Source of the DNA: Halobaculum roseum
Lineage (GTDB): Archaea > Halobacteriota > Halobacteria > Halobacteriales > Haloferacaceae
NCBI RefSeq assembly: GCF_019880245.1
Contig: NZ_CP082289.1
Location: forward strand, 97,866 to 161,865
DNA: 64,000 nucleotides
Reading direction: 5' to 3'
Shown here: positions 40,913 to 47,736 of the stretch, one piece after another
Layout of the letters: the number at the start of each line of letters is the position of its first letter
Numbering within the stretch: the first letter of the stretch is position 1
Position numbers and translations under genes: made by a program
The notes under the pieces: generated by a model
The model's database searches: none
Told to the model about the DNA's origin: nothing
What the model saw: the letters and a program-made list of their open reading frames with translations, nothing else

Positions 40913-40932
40913 GGCCCCAAAGGGGTGGAGGC
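40913..40932 (+). promoter_or_regulatory. GC-hairpin leader element with no gene after it
   Basis: GTTTGTG at 40904-40910 precedes GGCCCC, AAA, GGGG, TGGA and GGC, the usual layout. No start codon with a credible frame follows before the inverted repeat at 40979. A lost or untranslated downstream gene, or an RNA product, is possible. Confidence 0.45.
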
Positions 40933-40978
40933 TCTTCGAGAGGAGGGGACCACTGACGACGAAGAGTAAGTCCTGTCC

Positions 40979-41020
40979 TTAACCAACAATCCCCGCATAA
41001 GTTTCCCTGTTGTTGGTTAA
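40979..41020. repeat. TTAACCAAC inverted repeat, copy 3
   Basis: TTAACCAACA and TGTTGGTTAA, total 42 bp, 23 bases upstream of the hairpin leader at 41044. Confidence 0.85.
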
Positions 41021-41043
41021 CAGACTGTACCTCGGTTTGTCAG

Positions 41044-41065
41044 GCCCCCAGAAGGGGCGCGGGGC
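41044..41065 (+). promoter_or_regulatory. GC-hairpin leader element (gene at 41094)
   Basis: GGTTTGTC at 41034-41041 precedes GCCCCC, AGAA, GGGG, CGC, GGGGC; 28 bases to the ATG. Confidence 0.65.
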
Positions 41066-41093
41066 GGCCAACAGCGGCCTCGTAACTCCAATC

Positions 41094-42095
41094 ATGTCCC
41101 TCGAGCTGAGCTCCAGCGCCAGCACGGCGAGCGACATCGCTGCCGCCAGACAAGCCGACATCGTGGCGTTCCTCCATCGAGCGCCGTTCACTCTGGATGC
41201 CTATGAGCTCGGTTTCCTTCCCGGCTTTCGGGAGGACTGCGGGTATCAGGAGACCCAATATCAGAATCTCACCCTCCCCGTCGGGATGCTCGACAACGAC
41301 TTCCAGAACCCCGATCTGGATCGATTCGTCGAGCGGTTCTTCGAGTACGAGCCACAGGTCGGTGTCATCGGCGACATCTACGAACCTACTGACGTTGACG
41401 CCCACATCGCTGCTGCTCGTGAGATTCAGGACAGCTTTCCCGATGCCGAGGTCATCATCGTCCCGAAATCCCAAGCGGTGATTGACACGATCCCAGATGA
41501 TATCATCCTCGGCTATTCGCGAGGGTACGCCGATCGCCTGGCGCACGAGTTCTCCGACCCAACCGATTGGAGAGGGCGGCGCGTCCACATCCTCGGTGGG
41601 AGTCCGCCCAAGCAGCTCGACGCCATTCGACAGCTGACCAGGCCGACACTCACCGACGAGCCACCAGCCGACATCGTCGGCCTCGATTGGAACGGGCTGC
41701 ATCGCGGCGCGCAGTTCGGGGAGTTCTGGACGGCTGACGGCTGGGATGATAGCGGTCGTGACGCCTCCCACGTCACAGTTCGGAAGACGGTGCGACACAG
41801 TCTCGCCCGCATCAAGGCCTTCTGGCAGTCCCACGGCGTCTGGCCTGACTCAGCGCCACATAGCGACATCCTCGAAATCGAGTACGAGGGGCCGTCACCA
41901 ACCGACCTCGATAGTGCTGCGTGTACCGAATGTGAAGCGAACGTCTGGACGACTCGGCGCGGTCCCTTCATCGCGGAGTATGATACCGGCGTGCTCTGTG
42001 GCTACTGCAGCTACGAGTGCTACTTCTCGCATCGCCATCGGAACAACCTCGAGGAGATCGCCGGCGAGCAGAGCGTGTACATTCCACCGGCGTGA
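41094..42095 (+). CDS. DUF6610-like protein, possibly tRNA-guanine-transglycosylase related
   Basis: The 333-aa product has GFLPGFREDCGYQETQYQNLTLPVG, VGVIGDIYEPTDVDAHIAAAREIQDSF, DIILGYSRGYADRL, and WRGRRVHILGGSPPKQLDAIRQL with VGLDWNGLHRGAQFGEFW downstream. The order of a TIM-barrel-like Asp-containing strand, a GYSRGY loop and an HILGGSPPKQ motif recalls TGT-like proteins such as phage and Dpd-system DpdA, which insert 7-deazaguanine into DNA. Near the C-terminus CTEC and CGYC form a zinc site (about 286-312). I recall a DUF6610 label. If related to DpdA it would modify plasmid or phage DNA; no modification partner genes are visible here. ATG at 41094 fits the leader element. Confidence 0.6.
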   Translation: MSLELSSSASTASDIAAARQADIVAFLHRAPFTLDAYELGFLPGFREDCGYQETQYQNLTLPVGMLDNDFQNPDLDRFVERFFEYEPQVGVIGDIYEPTDVDAHIAAAREIQDSFPDAEVIIVPKSQAVIDTIPDDIILGYSRGYADRLAHEFSDPTDWRGRRVHILGGSPPKQLDAIRQLTRPTLTDEPPADIVGLDWNGLHRGAQFGEFWTADGWDDSGRDASHVTVRKTVRHSLARIKAFWQSHGVWPDSAPHSDILEIEYEGPSPTDLDSAACTECEANVWTTRRGPFIAEYDTGVLCGYCSYECYFSHRHRNNLEEIAGEQSVYIPPA

Positions 42096-42113
42096 CGCTA
42101 CGAGTGGTTTTTC

Positions 42114-42135
42114 GCGCCCCGGAGGGGGCGAGGGC
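42114..42135 (+). promoter_or_regulatory. GC-hairpin leader element (gene at 42171)
   Basis: GTTTTTC at 42107-42113, then GCGCCCC, GGA, GGGGGC, GAGGGC. The start (GTG) is 35 bases later. Confidence 0.6.
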
Positions 42136-42170
42136 TCGATCCAAAAAGTCCTCCGAGAAGGTGATTTTCC

Positions 42171-42518
42171 GTGAGTCAACAACAGCGTCCGAACGATGTC
42201 TCGATCGACGATATTCCAGTCGACGTATCGAACACCCAATCAGGCGAGGTCGACCCCGCTGAGGTACCCGAGGAAATCCGATCGATCACTCGTGGACTCG
42301 CAAGCGAGCAACCGCCGACGAATCCGCTCGTCGTCCTGAAGGCCGCCCGCTGGTGGTATATACATGGCAAGGGCGGAACCGATCCCGCGTTCCAGTGGGC
42401 GATCGAGTGGGTTCGACACCTCGCGACGGACACGCCGAGCGATGTCGACCAGTTCGACGCGTTCCTCGAGTACCTCGTCACGGTCGGCTTCGCTGACGAG
42501 AAAGCAGCGCTCCGATAG
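42171..42518 (+). CDS. Small conserved plasmid protein, 115 aa
   Basis: The GTG start gives MSQQQRPNDVSIDDIPVDVS. After an acidic N-terminus the core is NPLVVLKAARWWYIHGKGGTDPAFQWAIEWVRHLATDTPSDVDQFDAFLEYLVTVGFADEKAAL at about 52-114: tryptophan-rich helices. I have no family name. Hairpin leader elements lie before and after it, so it is probably monocistronic. Confidence 0.65.
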   Translation: MSQQQRPNDVSIDDIPVDVSNTQSGEVDPAEVPEEIRSITRGLASEQPPTNPLVVLKAARWWYIHGKGGTDPAFQWAIEWVRHLATDTPSDVDQFDAFLEYLVTVGFADEKAALR

Positions 42519-42562
42519 CAGCCCCGATCTAAACCCCCCGAAGTCGCGCCGATGTTTATCGT

Positions 42563-42584
42563 GCGCCCCCGAGGGGCGCGGCGC
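42563..42584 (+). promoter_or_regulatory. GC-hairpin leader element (gene at 42622)
   Basis: GTTTATCG at 42554-42561, then GCGCCCCC, GA, GGGGCGC, GGCGC. It ends 37 bases before the ATG. Confidence 0.6.
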
Positions 42585-42621
42585 GTCCTGACTTCTCGGA
42601 GACGTCGTCGTACTCGATGTG

Positions 42622-43560
42622 ATGCAATCCATGATGACAGCCAGTGAGTCGGGAGTCTCGTTCGAGGAGACCGACACCCGACACGACGAGATGCACAGTA
42701 CCATCGAAGACTGGATCGACGAGCTCGTCGCAGACGTCGACGAGGCAAAAGCCAGCCAACAGTTCCAAGAGTGGCTCGATGTCCAGTCCCGATTCCACGA
42801 CTACTCCCATCGCAACACCCTCTTGATCAAGCTCCAGTGTCCCGAGGCAACCCGCGTAGCGGGCTACAATACGTGGCGATCGGAGTTCGACCGGCACGTC
42901 CAAGAGGGCGAACAGGCGATCTGGATCTGGGCACCCATTATTACGAAGCAGTGCCCCGAGTGCGAGAACTCACCGAGCTACCACGAGCAAAGCGACTGTG
43001 ACTACGACGAGACACCGGCCGAGGAGTGGTCCAAAGGACTGGTTGGATTCAAACCAACTGCAGTCTTCGATGTGTCTCAAACCGAGGGCGAACCGCTCCC
43101 CGAGCTGGAAACCGAGGCCACTGGTAACGCCGACGACCTGGTGCCAGCGCTCCTTGATGCGGCAGCTACTCTCGATGTCGACGTCCGTGTCGTCGACGCT
43201 GCTGAGTGGGAGCATGACGACGCGAAAGGCGTCTGCAAACACCGGAATCTCGACGAGTGCCAACCCGTCGTCGAAGCGAAAGATAGAGCGAATCAGGCCG
43301 ACCTCGCGGTGACGCTGATTCACGAGTACGCCCACGCACTGCTCCATTTCGATGTCAACGACGAACCCGAGCGCGCAAAACGCGAGGTCGAAGCCGAAGC
43401 CGTTGCGTACATCGTCGGGCGGTATTTCAACCTGGATACGAGCGGGTCAGCGTTCTATCTTGCCGCGTGGCAGGACGACGATGCGGAGAGCATTCAGGAG
43501 CGTCTCGGCCGGATCAGTTCCACCGCGCAAGAGATAATCGGGACGGTCGCCGAGGACTGA
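42622..43560 (+). CDS. ArdC-like anti-restriction protein
   Basis: The 312-aa product pairs an N-terminal single-strand-DNA-binding type region (QQFQEWLDVQSRFHDYSHRNTLLIKLQ, then ATRVAGYNTW) with a zinc-metallopeptidase motif LIHEYAHALLHF (about 231-242, HExxH) and a following Glu in EVEAEAVAYIVGRYF. This is the layout of ArdC family anti-restriction proteins, which protect conjugating plasmids from host restriction. An inserted Cys cluster (CPECENSPSYHEQSDC) may bind a second zinc. Expected to act early after transfer. Start: ATG at 42622 rather than GTG three bases upstream. It ends 18 bases before a TTAACCAAC repeat. Confidence 0.78.
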   Translation: MQSMMTASESGVSFEETDTRHDEMHSTIEDWIDELVADVDEAKASQQFQEWLDVQSRFHDYSHRNTLLIKLQCPEATRVAGYNTWRSEFDRHVQEGEQAIWIWAPIITKQCPECENSPSYHEQSDCDYDETPAEEWSKGLVGFKPTAVFDVSQTEGEPLPELETEATGNADDLVPALLDAAATLDVDVRVVDAAEWEHDDAKGVCKHRNLDECQPVVEAKDRANQADLAVTLIHEYAHALLHFDVNDEPERAKREVEAEAVAYIVGRYFNLDTSGSAFYLAAWQDDDAESIQERLGRISSTAQEIIGTVAED

Positions 43561-43578
43561 ACACGCCTTCTCCAGCTG

Positions 43579-43619
43579 TTAACCAACGGCTTGGGGTACT
43601 ATCCCACTCTGTTGGTTAA
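43579..43619. repeat. TTAACCAAC inverted repeat, copy 4
   Basis: TTAACCAAC and GTTGGTTAA, 23-base centre, 41 bp. It lies between convergent genes (ArdC-like and nucleotidyltransferase), with no start codon downstream, so at this site it cannot be a simple promoter element of a known gene. Confidence 0.85.
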
Positions 43620-43684
43620 TTCGTTCGGCGTCCGACCCTGCGCGTTTCGATCGATTCCAAGACAAACCCCACCGACAGTCGATG

Positions 43685-44380
43685 TTATCGTTCAGAATCG
43701 ATTCGGCGCTGCTGGTCACGAAGGAACTCAACGACGGCATCGATATCCTGTTCGGGAACCGTTTGCTGTTCGAAGACTCCTTTGAATGCATCTGCGAAAT
43801 CCTCCGACGTGAGGCGGTTGAGGACAGTCTCGATGCGACCAGCGAGCTTCTCGGACTCTCCGCGATGCAGATGGGTCGCGATCCGGTCGAAATCCGCGCC
43901 AGCAGCCAGCACCACCAGATCCCGAGAGTCTGCCTTGCGGCCACTGTGGAGTTTCACCGCGAACAGCAACTCCCGTTCCGGAATCCTGGCTGTTACCGGG
44001 CGCCCGGTTCGCAGTTCCTCGGTGACAGAGTGCTGGGCCAGATAGCGATACGACCATTCAGCTTCCGTCTGGCGACAGCCCAGCGCGTCCACCATCGCGT
44101 CGAACTGAACCGGATTCCCGATATCTTTCGTAAACCGGATAGTCCGGCCCTCGTAGAGTTCGTTTCGCTCGACATCGGCCGTTTTCTCGTAGCCGCGGTC
44201 GGTGAGAAGGTCCGTGTAGTCGTCGACCGCTTGGGCCGGAATGACGACGTCGACGTCCGTGGTGAAGCGTTGATTGAACGCCGCGATCGCCCACCCACCG
44301 ACGAGCACGTACGGCAGGTCAGCGTCGATGACTGCCTCCAGCGTATCCAGTAGTTCGTCTTCGCGTTCACCGAGGCTCAT
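43685..44380 (-). CDS. Nucleotidyltransferase-fold protein of an HTH-NTase module (copy A)
   Basis: ATG at 44380 (MSLGEREDELLDTLEAVID) overlaps the HTH stop by 4 bases (ATGA). The 231-aa product has YVLVGGWAIAAFNQRFTTDVDVVIPA (about 24-49): the GG...DxD signature of the minimal nucleotidyltransferase fold, with later acidic residue in the strand FDAMVD. KLHSGRKADSRDLVVL is the third conserved block. This matches toxins of type IV or MNT-type systems, whose cognate antitoxin is upstream. A paralogue is at 62298-62993. Inferred: toxin transferring nucleotides to RNA or protein. Confidence 0.75.
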   Translation of the reverse strand: MSLGEREDELLDTLEAVIDADLPYVLVGGWAIAAFNQRFTTDVDVVIPAQAVDDYTDLLTDRGYEKTADVERNELYEGRTIRFTKDIGNPVQFDAMVDALGCRQTEAEWSYRYLAQHSVTEELRTGRPVTARIPERELLFAVKLHSGRKADSRDLVVLAAGADFDRIATHLHRGESEKLAGRIETVLNRLTSEDFADAFKGVFEQQTVPEQDIDAVVEFLRDQQRRIDSER

Positions 44381-45051
44381 GCATTGAGACGCGGATCCTC
44401 GTGGGACGCGTCGATATCGCGGTCGTACTCGTCGGCGATCATCTCCAACGCCGGCTCGTAGTTCACCCGGTACTCCAACATGTGCTCGATCGTCTCGTCC
44501 AACGGAATAACCGGATTGCCGTCGACCCACTCGCGAGTGATGCCCCCACTCGTCGGGAACAACACGTACGAGACGGCCGCGTCGGAGTCGGTCGCGTCCG
44601 GCCGCTCTTCGATCCGGCTCGGAATCCCGAACTCATCGAAGAACGCCGTCCACCGTTCGATATCACGGTCGGCAACCTGGATGAAGATCGGATAGTCGTC
44701 GTGGCCGCGGGCGATCTGATAACCGCCATGGGTCCAGACGTAGACGCCGTCGATTTTCGTGTACGCAAAGGGCATCCCGGCGAAGTGCGGAATGACGTAG
44801 CCGTCGTCGATCGAGGGGGGAACAGCGCGAGAGATGGCCGCGACGAGATCGTAGTAGCGATCCCTGACAGCGTAATTCTCGATGTAGACGCCGTCCTCAC
44901 GCCGGATGAAGCCTGCGTCCTCCAACCGCTCGATCCAGTCGTAGACCCACGAGTAGGAGCCGTCGATCTTCTGGGCGATTCGACGAATCGAGTCGCCCGG
45001 CCGGGCCGCGACCATGATTTTCGCCGCGGTCTCGTCGACGTACTCCATCAT
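44377..45051 (-). CDS. HTH antitoxin-like protein (copy A)
   Basis: The 224-aa product starts MMEYVDETAAKIMVAARPGDS and has a winged helix (RRIAQKIDGSYSWVYDWIERLEDAGFIRREDGVYIENY, about 22-58). The C-terminal domain has VPPSIDDGYVIPHFAGMPFAYTKIDGVYVWTHGGYQIARGHDDYPIFIQV (about 79-125) and VNYEPALEMIADEYD. Start MM aligns with the two paralogues. Upstream are direct repeats TATCGGTAT (45060-45068) and TAACGGTAT (45074-45082), possible autoregulatory sites. Confidence 0.75.
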   Translation of the reverse strand: MMEYVDETAAKIMVAARPGDSIRRIAQKIDGSYSWVYDWIERLEDAGFIRREDGVYIENYAVRDRYYDLVAAISRAVPPSIDDGYVIPHFAGMPFAYTKIDGVYVWTHGGYQIARGHDDYPIFIQVADRDIERWTAFFDEFGIPSRIEERPDATDSDAAVSYVLFPTSGGITREWVDGNPVIPLDETIEHMLEYRVNYEPALEMIADEYDRDIDASHEDPRLNA

Positions 45052-45182
45052 CGCTAGTTATCGGTATCGCATCTAACGGTATTAGTCTTGTCCCCCGTAT
45101 TCCCTATGACGTTATCGCTATACAGATATACCATTCTTGGCTCCGGTAATCCGATCCGGCTCAGAATTTGAGCGGAGATGAA

Positions 45183-45224
45183 TTAACCAACAAAGGATAC
45201 GATGGATCGCTATTCGTTGGTTAA
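45183..45224. repeat. TTAACCAAC inverted repeat, copy 5
   Basis: TTAACCAAC and GTTGGTTAA, 24-base centre, 42 bp. The right arm directly abuts GTTTTTC of the hairpin leader at 45233. Confidence 0.85.
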
Positions 45225-45232
45225 GTTTTTCA

Positions 45233-45256
45233 GCGCCCGCCGAAGGGCGGAGGCGC
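45233..45256 (+). promoter_or_regulatory. GC-hairpin leader element (gene at 45277)
   Basis: AGTTTTTCA at 45224-45232, then GCGCC, CGCC, GAA, GGGCG, GA, GGCGC: an outer GCGCC/GGCGC stem with an inner CGCC/GGCG stem. It ends 20 bases before the ATG. Confidence 0.7.
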
Positions 45257-45276
45257 ACTCCTGTCTCCACCGACCT

Positions 45277-46095
45277 ATGACCGACCGATATCTAACGACC
45301 GTTCTCGACGAGGCAGAGCGAGTCGCAGAGCACCATGAGCAGGTCGCCCAATCTTCGGACCATCCGGAACACGAGTATCTCAGGTACGCCGTCCTTCGGC
45401 TGCTCGAAGGAGAGGCTGACGACACATCGGTGGAAGTACCGCAGGTTGACGGCGTGACTGTCGGCTACGGAGAGGACGACGCGATGTGCAACAGTTGGGA
45501 CGACGACGTCGAGTGGTGGGAGACGGTTCCGCCGCAGGAGGAGTGTACTCGGTTCCGGGTGTTCTACCCCGACGAGTACGACGCTGTTCCGCGAGTCATC
45601 GTCGACGTGATGGCAGCACTCGGGGCGTGGCGTGTCTGGACTGGGAGCGCTGCCGCCTGTGGCTCCTACGACCATCGCGAGCGGCGGGAAGTCCACTATC
45701 TGTGGCCGGAGGGCCATCCAGTTGAGGCCCTGCTTGCGGATCGTCTCCAGGATCCCAAGGCTGCGGTTGCTCCAGACGGCGGCCGCACCGGCGACGTACG
45801 CGATCGGATGGTCGTCACGGAGCACTCAACCCAGCACGACGACCTCGAGCCGCGAACCAGACGTGCCGTCGACGAATCGATGGCCGTCTCGCTGCTCGAA
45901 AAGGGTGGCCGCTATGAGGTCCGATCGGCGTCCGGAAACTGGTATGAAGTCGACGTGATCAGCGAGTCGTGTACGTGTCCAGACTGGCGGAAGCGTACGC
46001 CCGAGGGCGGCTGTAAACACCTCCGGCGAGTCGATCAGGAGATCAAGCAGGGGCGGGTCCCACGACCTGATGGGCGTCTCCCCTCGAACTCGTAG
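45277..46095 (+). CDS. SWIM zinc-finger protein
   Basis: The 272-aa product ends with a SWIM finger: YEVDVISESCTCPDWRKRTPEGGCKHLRRVDQE with ligands C-x-C...C-x-H at about 229-246. The N-terminal 190 residues contain EHEYLRYAVLRLLEGEADD, FRVFYPDEYDAVPRVIVDVMAALGAWRVWTG and HYLWPEGHPVEALLADRL, likely a separate helical/beta domain. SWIM domains bind nucleic acid or proteins in transposases, MuDR-like proteins and recombination mediators. The gene is preceded by the inverted repeat plus hairpin leader pair. Exact role unknown. ATG at 45277 is the start downstream of the leader. Confidence 0.75.
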   Translation: MTDRYLTTVLDEAERVAEHHEQVAQSSDHPEHEYLRYAVLRLLEGEADDTSVEVPQVDGVTVGYGEDDAMCNSWDDDVEWWETVPPQEECTRFRVFYPDEYDAVPRVIVDVMAALGAWRVWTGSAAACGSYDHRERREVHYLWPEGHPVEALLADRLQDPKAAVAPDGGRTGDVRDRMVVTEHSTQHDDLEPRTRRAVDESMAVSLLEKGGRYEVRSASGNWYEVDVISESCTCPDWRKRTPEGGCKHLRRVDQEIKQGRVPRPDGRLPSNS

Positions 46096-46213
46096 GATCG
46101 CCCAGCGTTCGAGATCTCCCGAGGCTACTGTAACATCAGACGAAACTCCTTGATGGAGAGTTTCGAGTATTGATACAGCTGCTGGAGAACCGGTGAGAGC
46201 CGTTGGTAGCGGC

Positions 46214-46254
46214 TTAACCAACAAAACTATGCGGTTTGCGCCTTTGTTGGTTAA
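46214..46254. repeat. TTAACCAAC inverted repeat, copy 6
   Basis: The longest arms: TTAACCAACAAA and TTTGTTGGTTAA, 17-base centre between them, 41 bp in all. The ATG of the next gene is 13 bases further. Confidence 0.88.
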
Positions 46255-46267
46255 CACAGATCGGCCC

Positions 46268-46591
46268 ATGTCCTACGAGCCACCGACGCCCCCAGCGGAC
46301 CTCCCCACCGACGTCATCGACACACTCAACGACTATTCACCCGAGCTGCTCCGAGACGTTGCCCACTATGCCGAGGACCTCGCCGAGCATCGCGAGCGCC
46401 AGGCCCGCCTTGCCGAAGCGGAGGAGGAAGACGAGATCGACGAGCGACCCGATGACCTCCCCGATGATGTCCCGACGAAGGCGACGATCACGATCAAGGA
46501 GATCAACGATAACCGCTACTACTACTGGCAGTGGCGGGAAGGAGATCGCGTCAAATCAAAGTACAAATCCCCAGTAAATCCGGACGAGTAG
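46268..46591 (+). CDS. Small DUF6788-like protein, 107 aa
   Basis: ATG at 46268 gives MSYEPPTPPADLPTDVIDTL. The N-terminal half is helical (SPELLRDVAHYAEDLAEHRERQARLAEAEEEDEID) and the C-terminal half is a beta segment KATITIKEINDNRYYYWQWREGDRVKSKYKSPV (about 72-104). The IKEINDNRYYYWQWREG pattern is one I associate with DUF6788, not checked. The TTAACCAAC repeat ends 13 bases before it with no hairpin leader. Function unknown. Confidence 0.65.
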   Translation: MSYEPPTPPADLPTDVIDTLNDYSPELLRDVAHYAEDLAEHRERQARLAEAEEEDEIDERPDDLPDDVPTKATITIKEINDNRYYYWQWREGDRVKSKYKSPVNPDE

Positions 46592-46684
46592 ACGGACTAG
46601 TACCTCAGTCGGATGGCCAGTTGTTCGGGGAGACACCCCGTCTGCGAAGTGAAAGACGCAGGGTACGAGAGAAGTCCCGAGTTG

Positions 46685-47282
46685 ATGAGTGAGGATCCGG
46701 TCACTGTCGACGAACTCGTCGAGAAAGCCGACGAGTATCTGCACGAAGCCTCACCCACACCGGAAGAATACGAAGCGCTGAAACAGAGTGTTGCGGAGCT
46801 CACGCCGATCTTCTCAGCTGAGAATTCGTACTTTGTCCTCGGCAGCTACGGGAAACCCGAAATCCGTCCTCTCCAGCTCGTAAAAGATCGCCTCAACCGA
46901 CAGCCCGGTGCGTACGCGTTCCTGATGATCGACATTCGAAGCGAGTGGACGAATACCTACCTCAAGTTCCGGCTGCTCGCCGATCATACAGACGTCATCC
47001 TGGGCGTCACCGAACACGCCCAGGGCTGCTTCCTCGTCGAGCAGGGCTACTTCACAGCCCTTGAGGAGTACTTCGCGAAGACGCACGTGTTCAAACACGA
47101 CGTACAATACGATAGATGTGGACGCGATCGACACAAACGTAGCCGTCGAGAGTCCCTACAGTGGAATGCAGACCGCGATCTTCGAGATGCTCAACGATGC
47201 TAGGCGTCTCTGCCGGTGGACGACTGAGGACGACCTCGTCGAGTGTACCGAGGCTCTCGTGAGTGATCAGGAATACCCGTAG
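46685..47282 (+). pseudogene. Frameshifted haloarchaeal protein gene
   Basis: From ATG 46685 (MSEDPVTVDELVEKADEYLH) the frame reads as a normal protein up to FAKTHVFKHDV, then becomes Arg-rich (RDRHKRSRRE). The frame shifted by +1 nucleotide continues sensibly (YNTIDVDAIDTNVAVESPYSGMQTAIFEML and later WTTEDDLVECTEALV) to the stop at 47280-47282. The join lies near 47098-47112. A single-base insertion or two-base loss is the simplest reason; sequencing error cannot be excluded. The whole product would be about 195 aa. A possible inverted hairpin CGGGG-AGACA-CCCCG (46626-46640) precedes it. Confidence 0.65.
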
Positions 47283-47526
47283 ACAGAGACGAATCGGTTA
47301 CTCCCACCCCCGACGTTTCTGTCGTTTCTCCACGAAATCCTGTTCACCGATGGCCCAGACAACGAATGAACTCGAACAGGAAGACATCCCCCGTTTTCGA
47401 GTAGTAAGTGCGGGGTGAATCCGTGCAAGATTGGGTCTTCGAACCACGAACCCTTACGCGATAAGTAGCCCACTGAAGAGCGATTGCAAATGCTCGTAAA
47501 TGAAATTTCGTTTAAATGCTGTCAGA
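47283..47526. other. Spacer with no supported gene
   Basis: About 245 bases. A possible 22-aa frame (MAQTTNELEQEDIPRFRVVS, 47350-47418) is present but unsupported. The stretch becomes AT-rich toward 47500 as it approaches the origin repeats. Confidence 0.4.
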
Positions 47527-47702
47527 CACTCCACTATTGCCAGTAAAATCGGAGGACAAGACGCTATTTGATGAAATTGGCAACGGTGGTCCTGATAGTA
47601 ACTAGTCGGATTGATTAGAACAAGGAAGTTACTGGCAACACCGGAGAGGGTACTGGAGAAACTGGCACTGACGGTTGCGCGGTTACTGGCAAAAGTGGAG
47701 AG
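47527..47702. other. Origin repeat cluster, side 1 (ORB-like)
   Basis: Copies of a TTACTGGCAATAGTGGAGTG-type element: reverse copy at 47527-47548, forward degenerate copies at 47629-47648 and 47683-47702, plus partial TACTGG steps between. They lie just beyond the 3' end of the first orc1/cdc6 gene. Orc1/Cdc6 proteins bind such long asymmetrical boxes (ORBs) at haloarchaeal origins. Confidence 0.7.
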
Positions 47703-47736
47703 GGTATTGGCAGTACTGGTGTTGGCGGTTGAGAAG

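Noticed and set aside
21284..45256. Hairpin elements as intrinsic terminators
   Set aside because: The T-run lies before, not after, the hairpin on the coding strand, and the elements are close to start codons rather than stops of the upstream gene.
47426..47458. A TTCGAAC motif resembling a tRNA T-arm
   Set aside because: The flanking bases do not form the required 5-bp stem and no acceptor, D or anticodon arm could be found.
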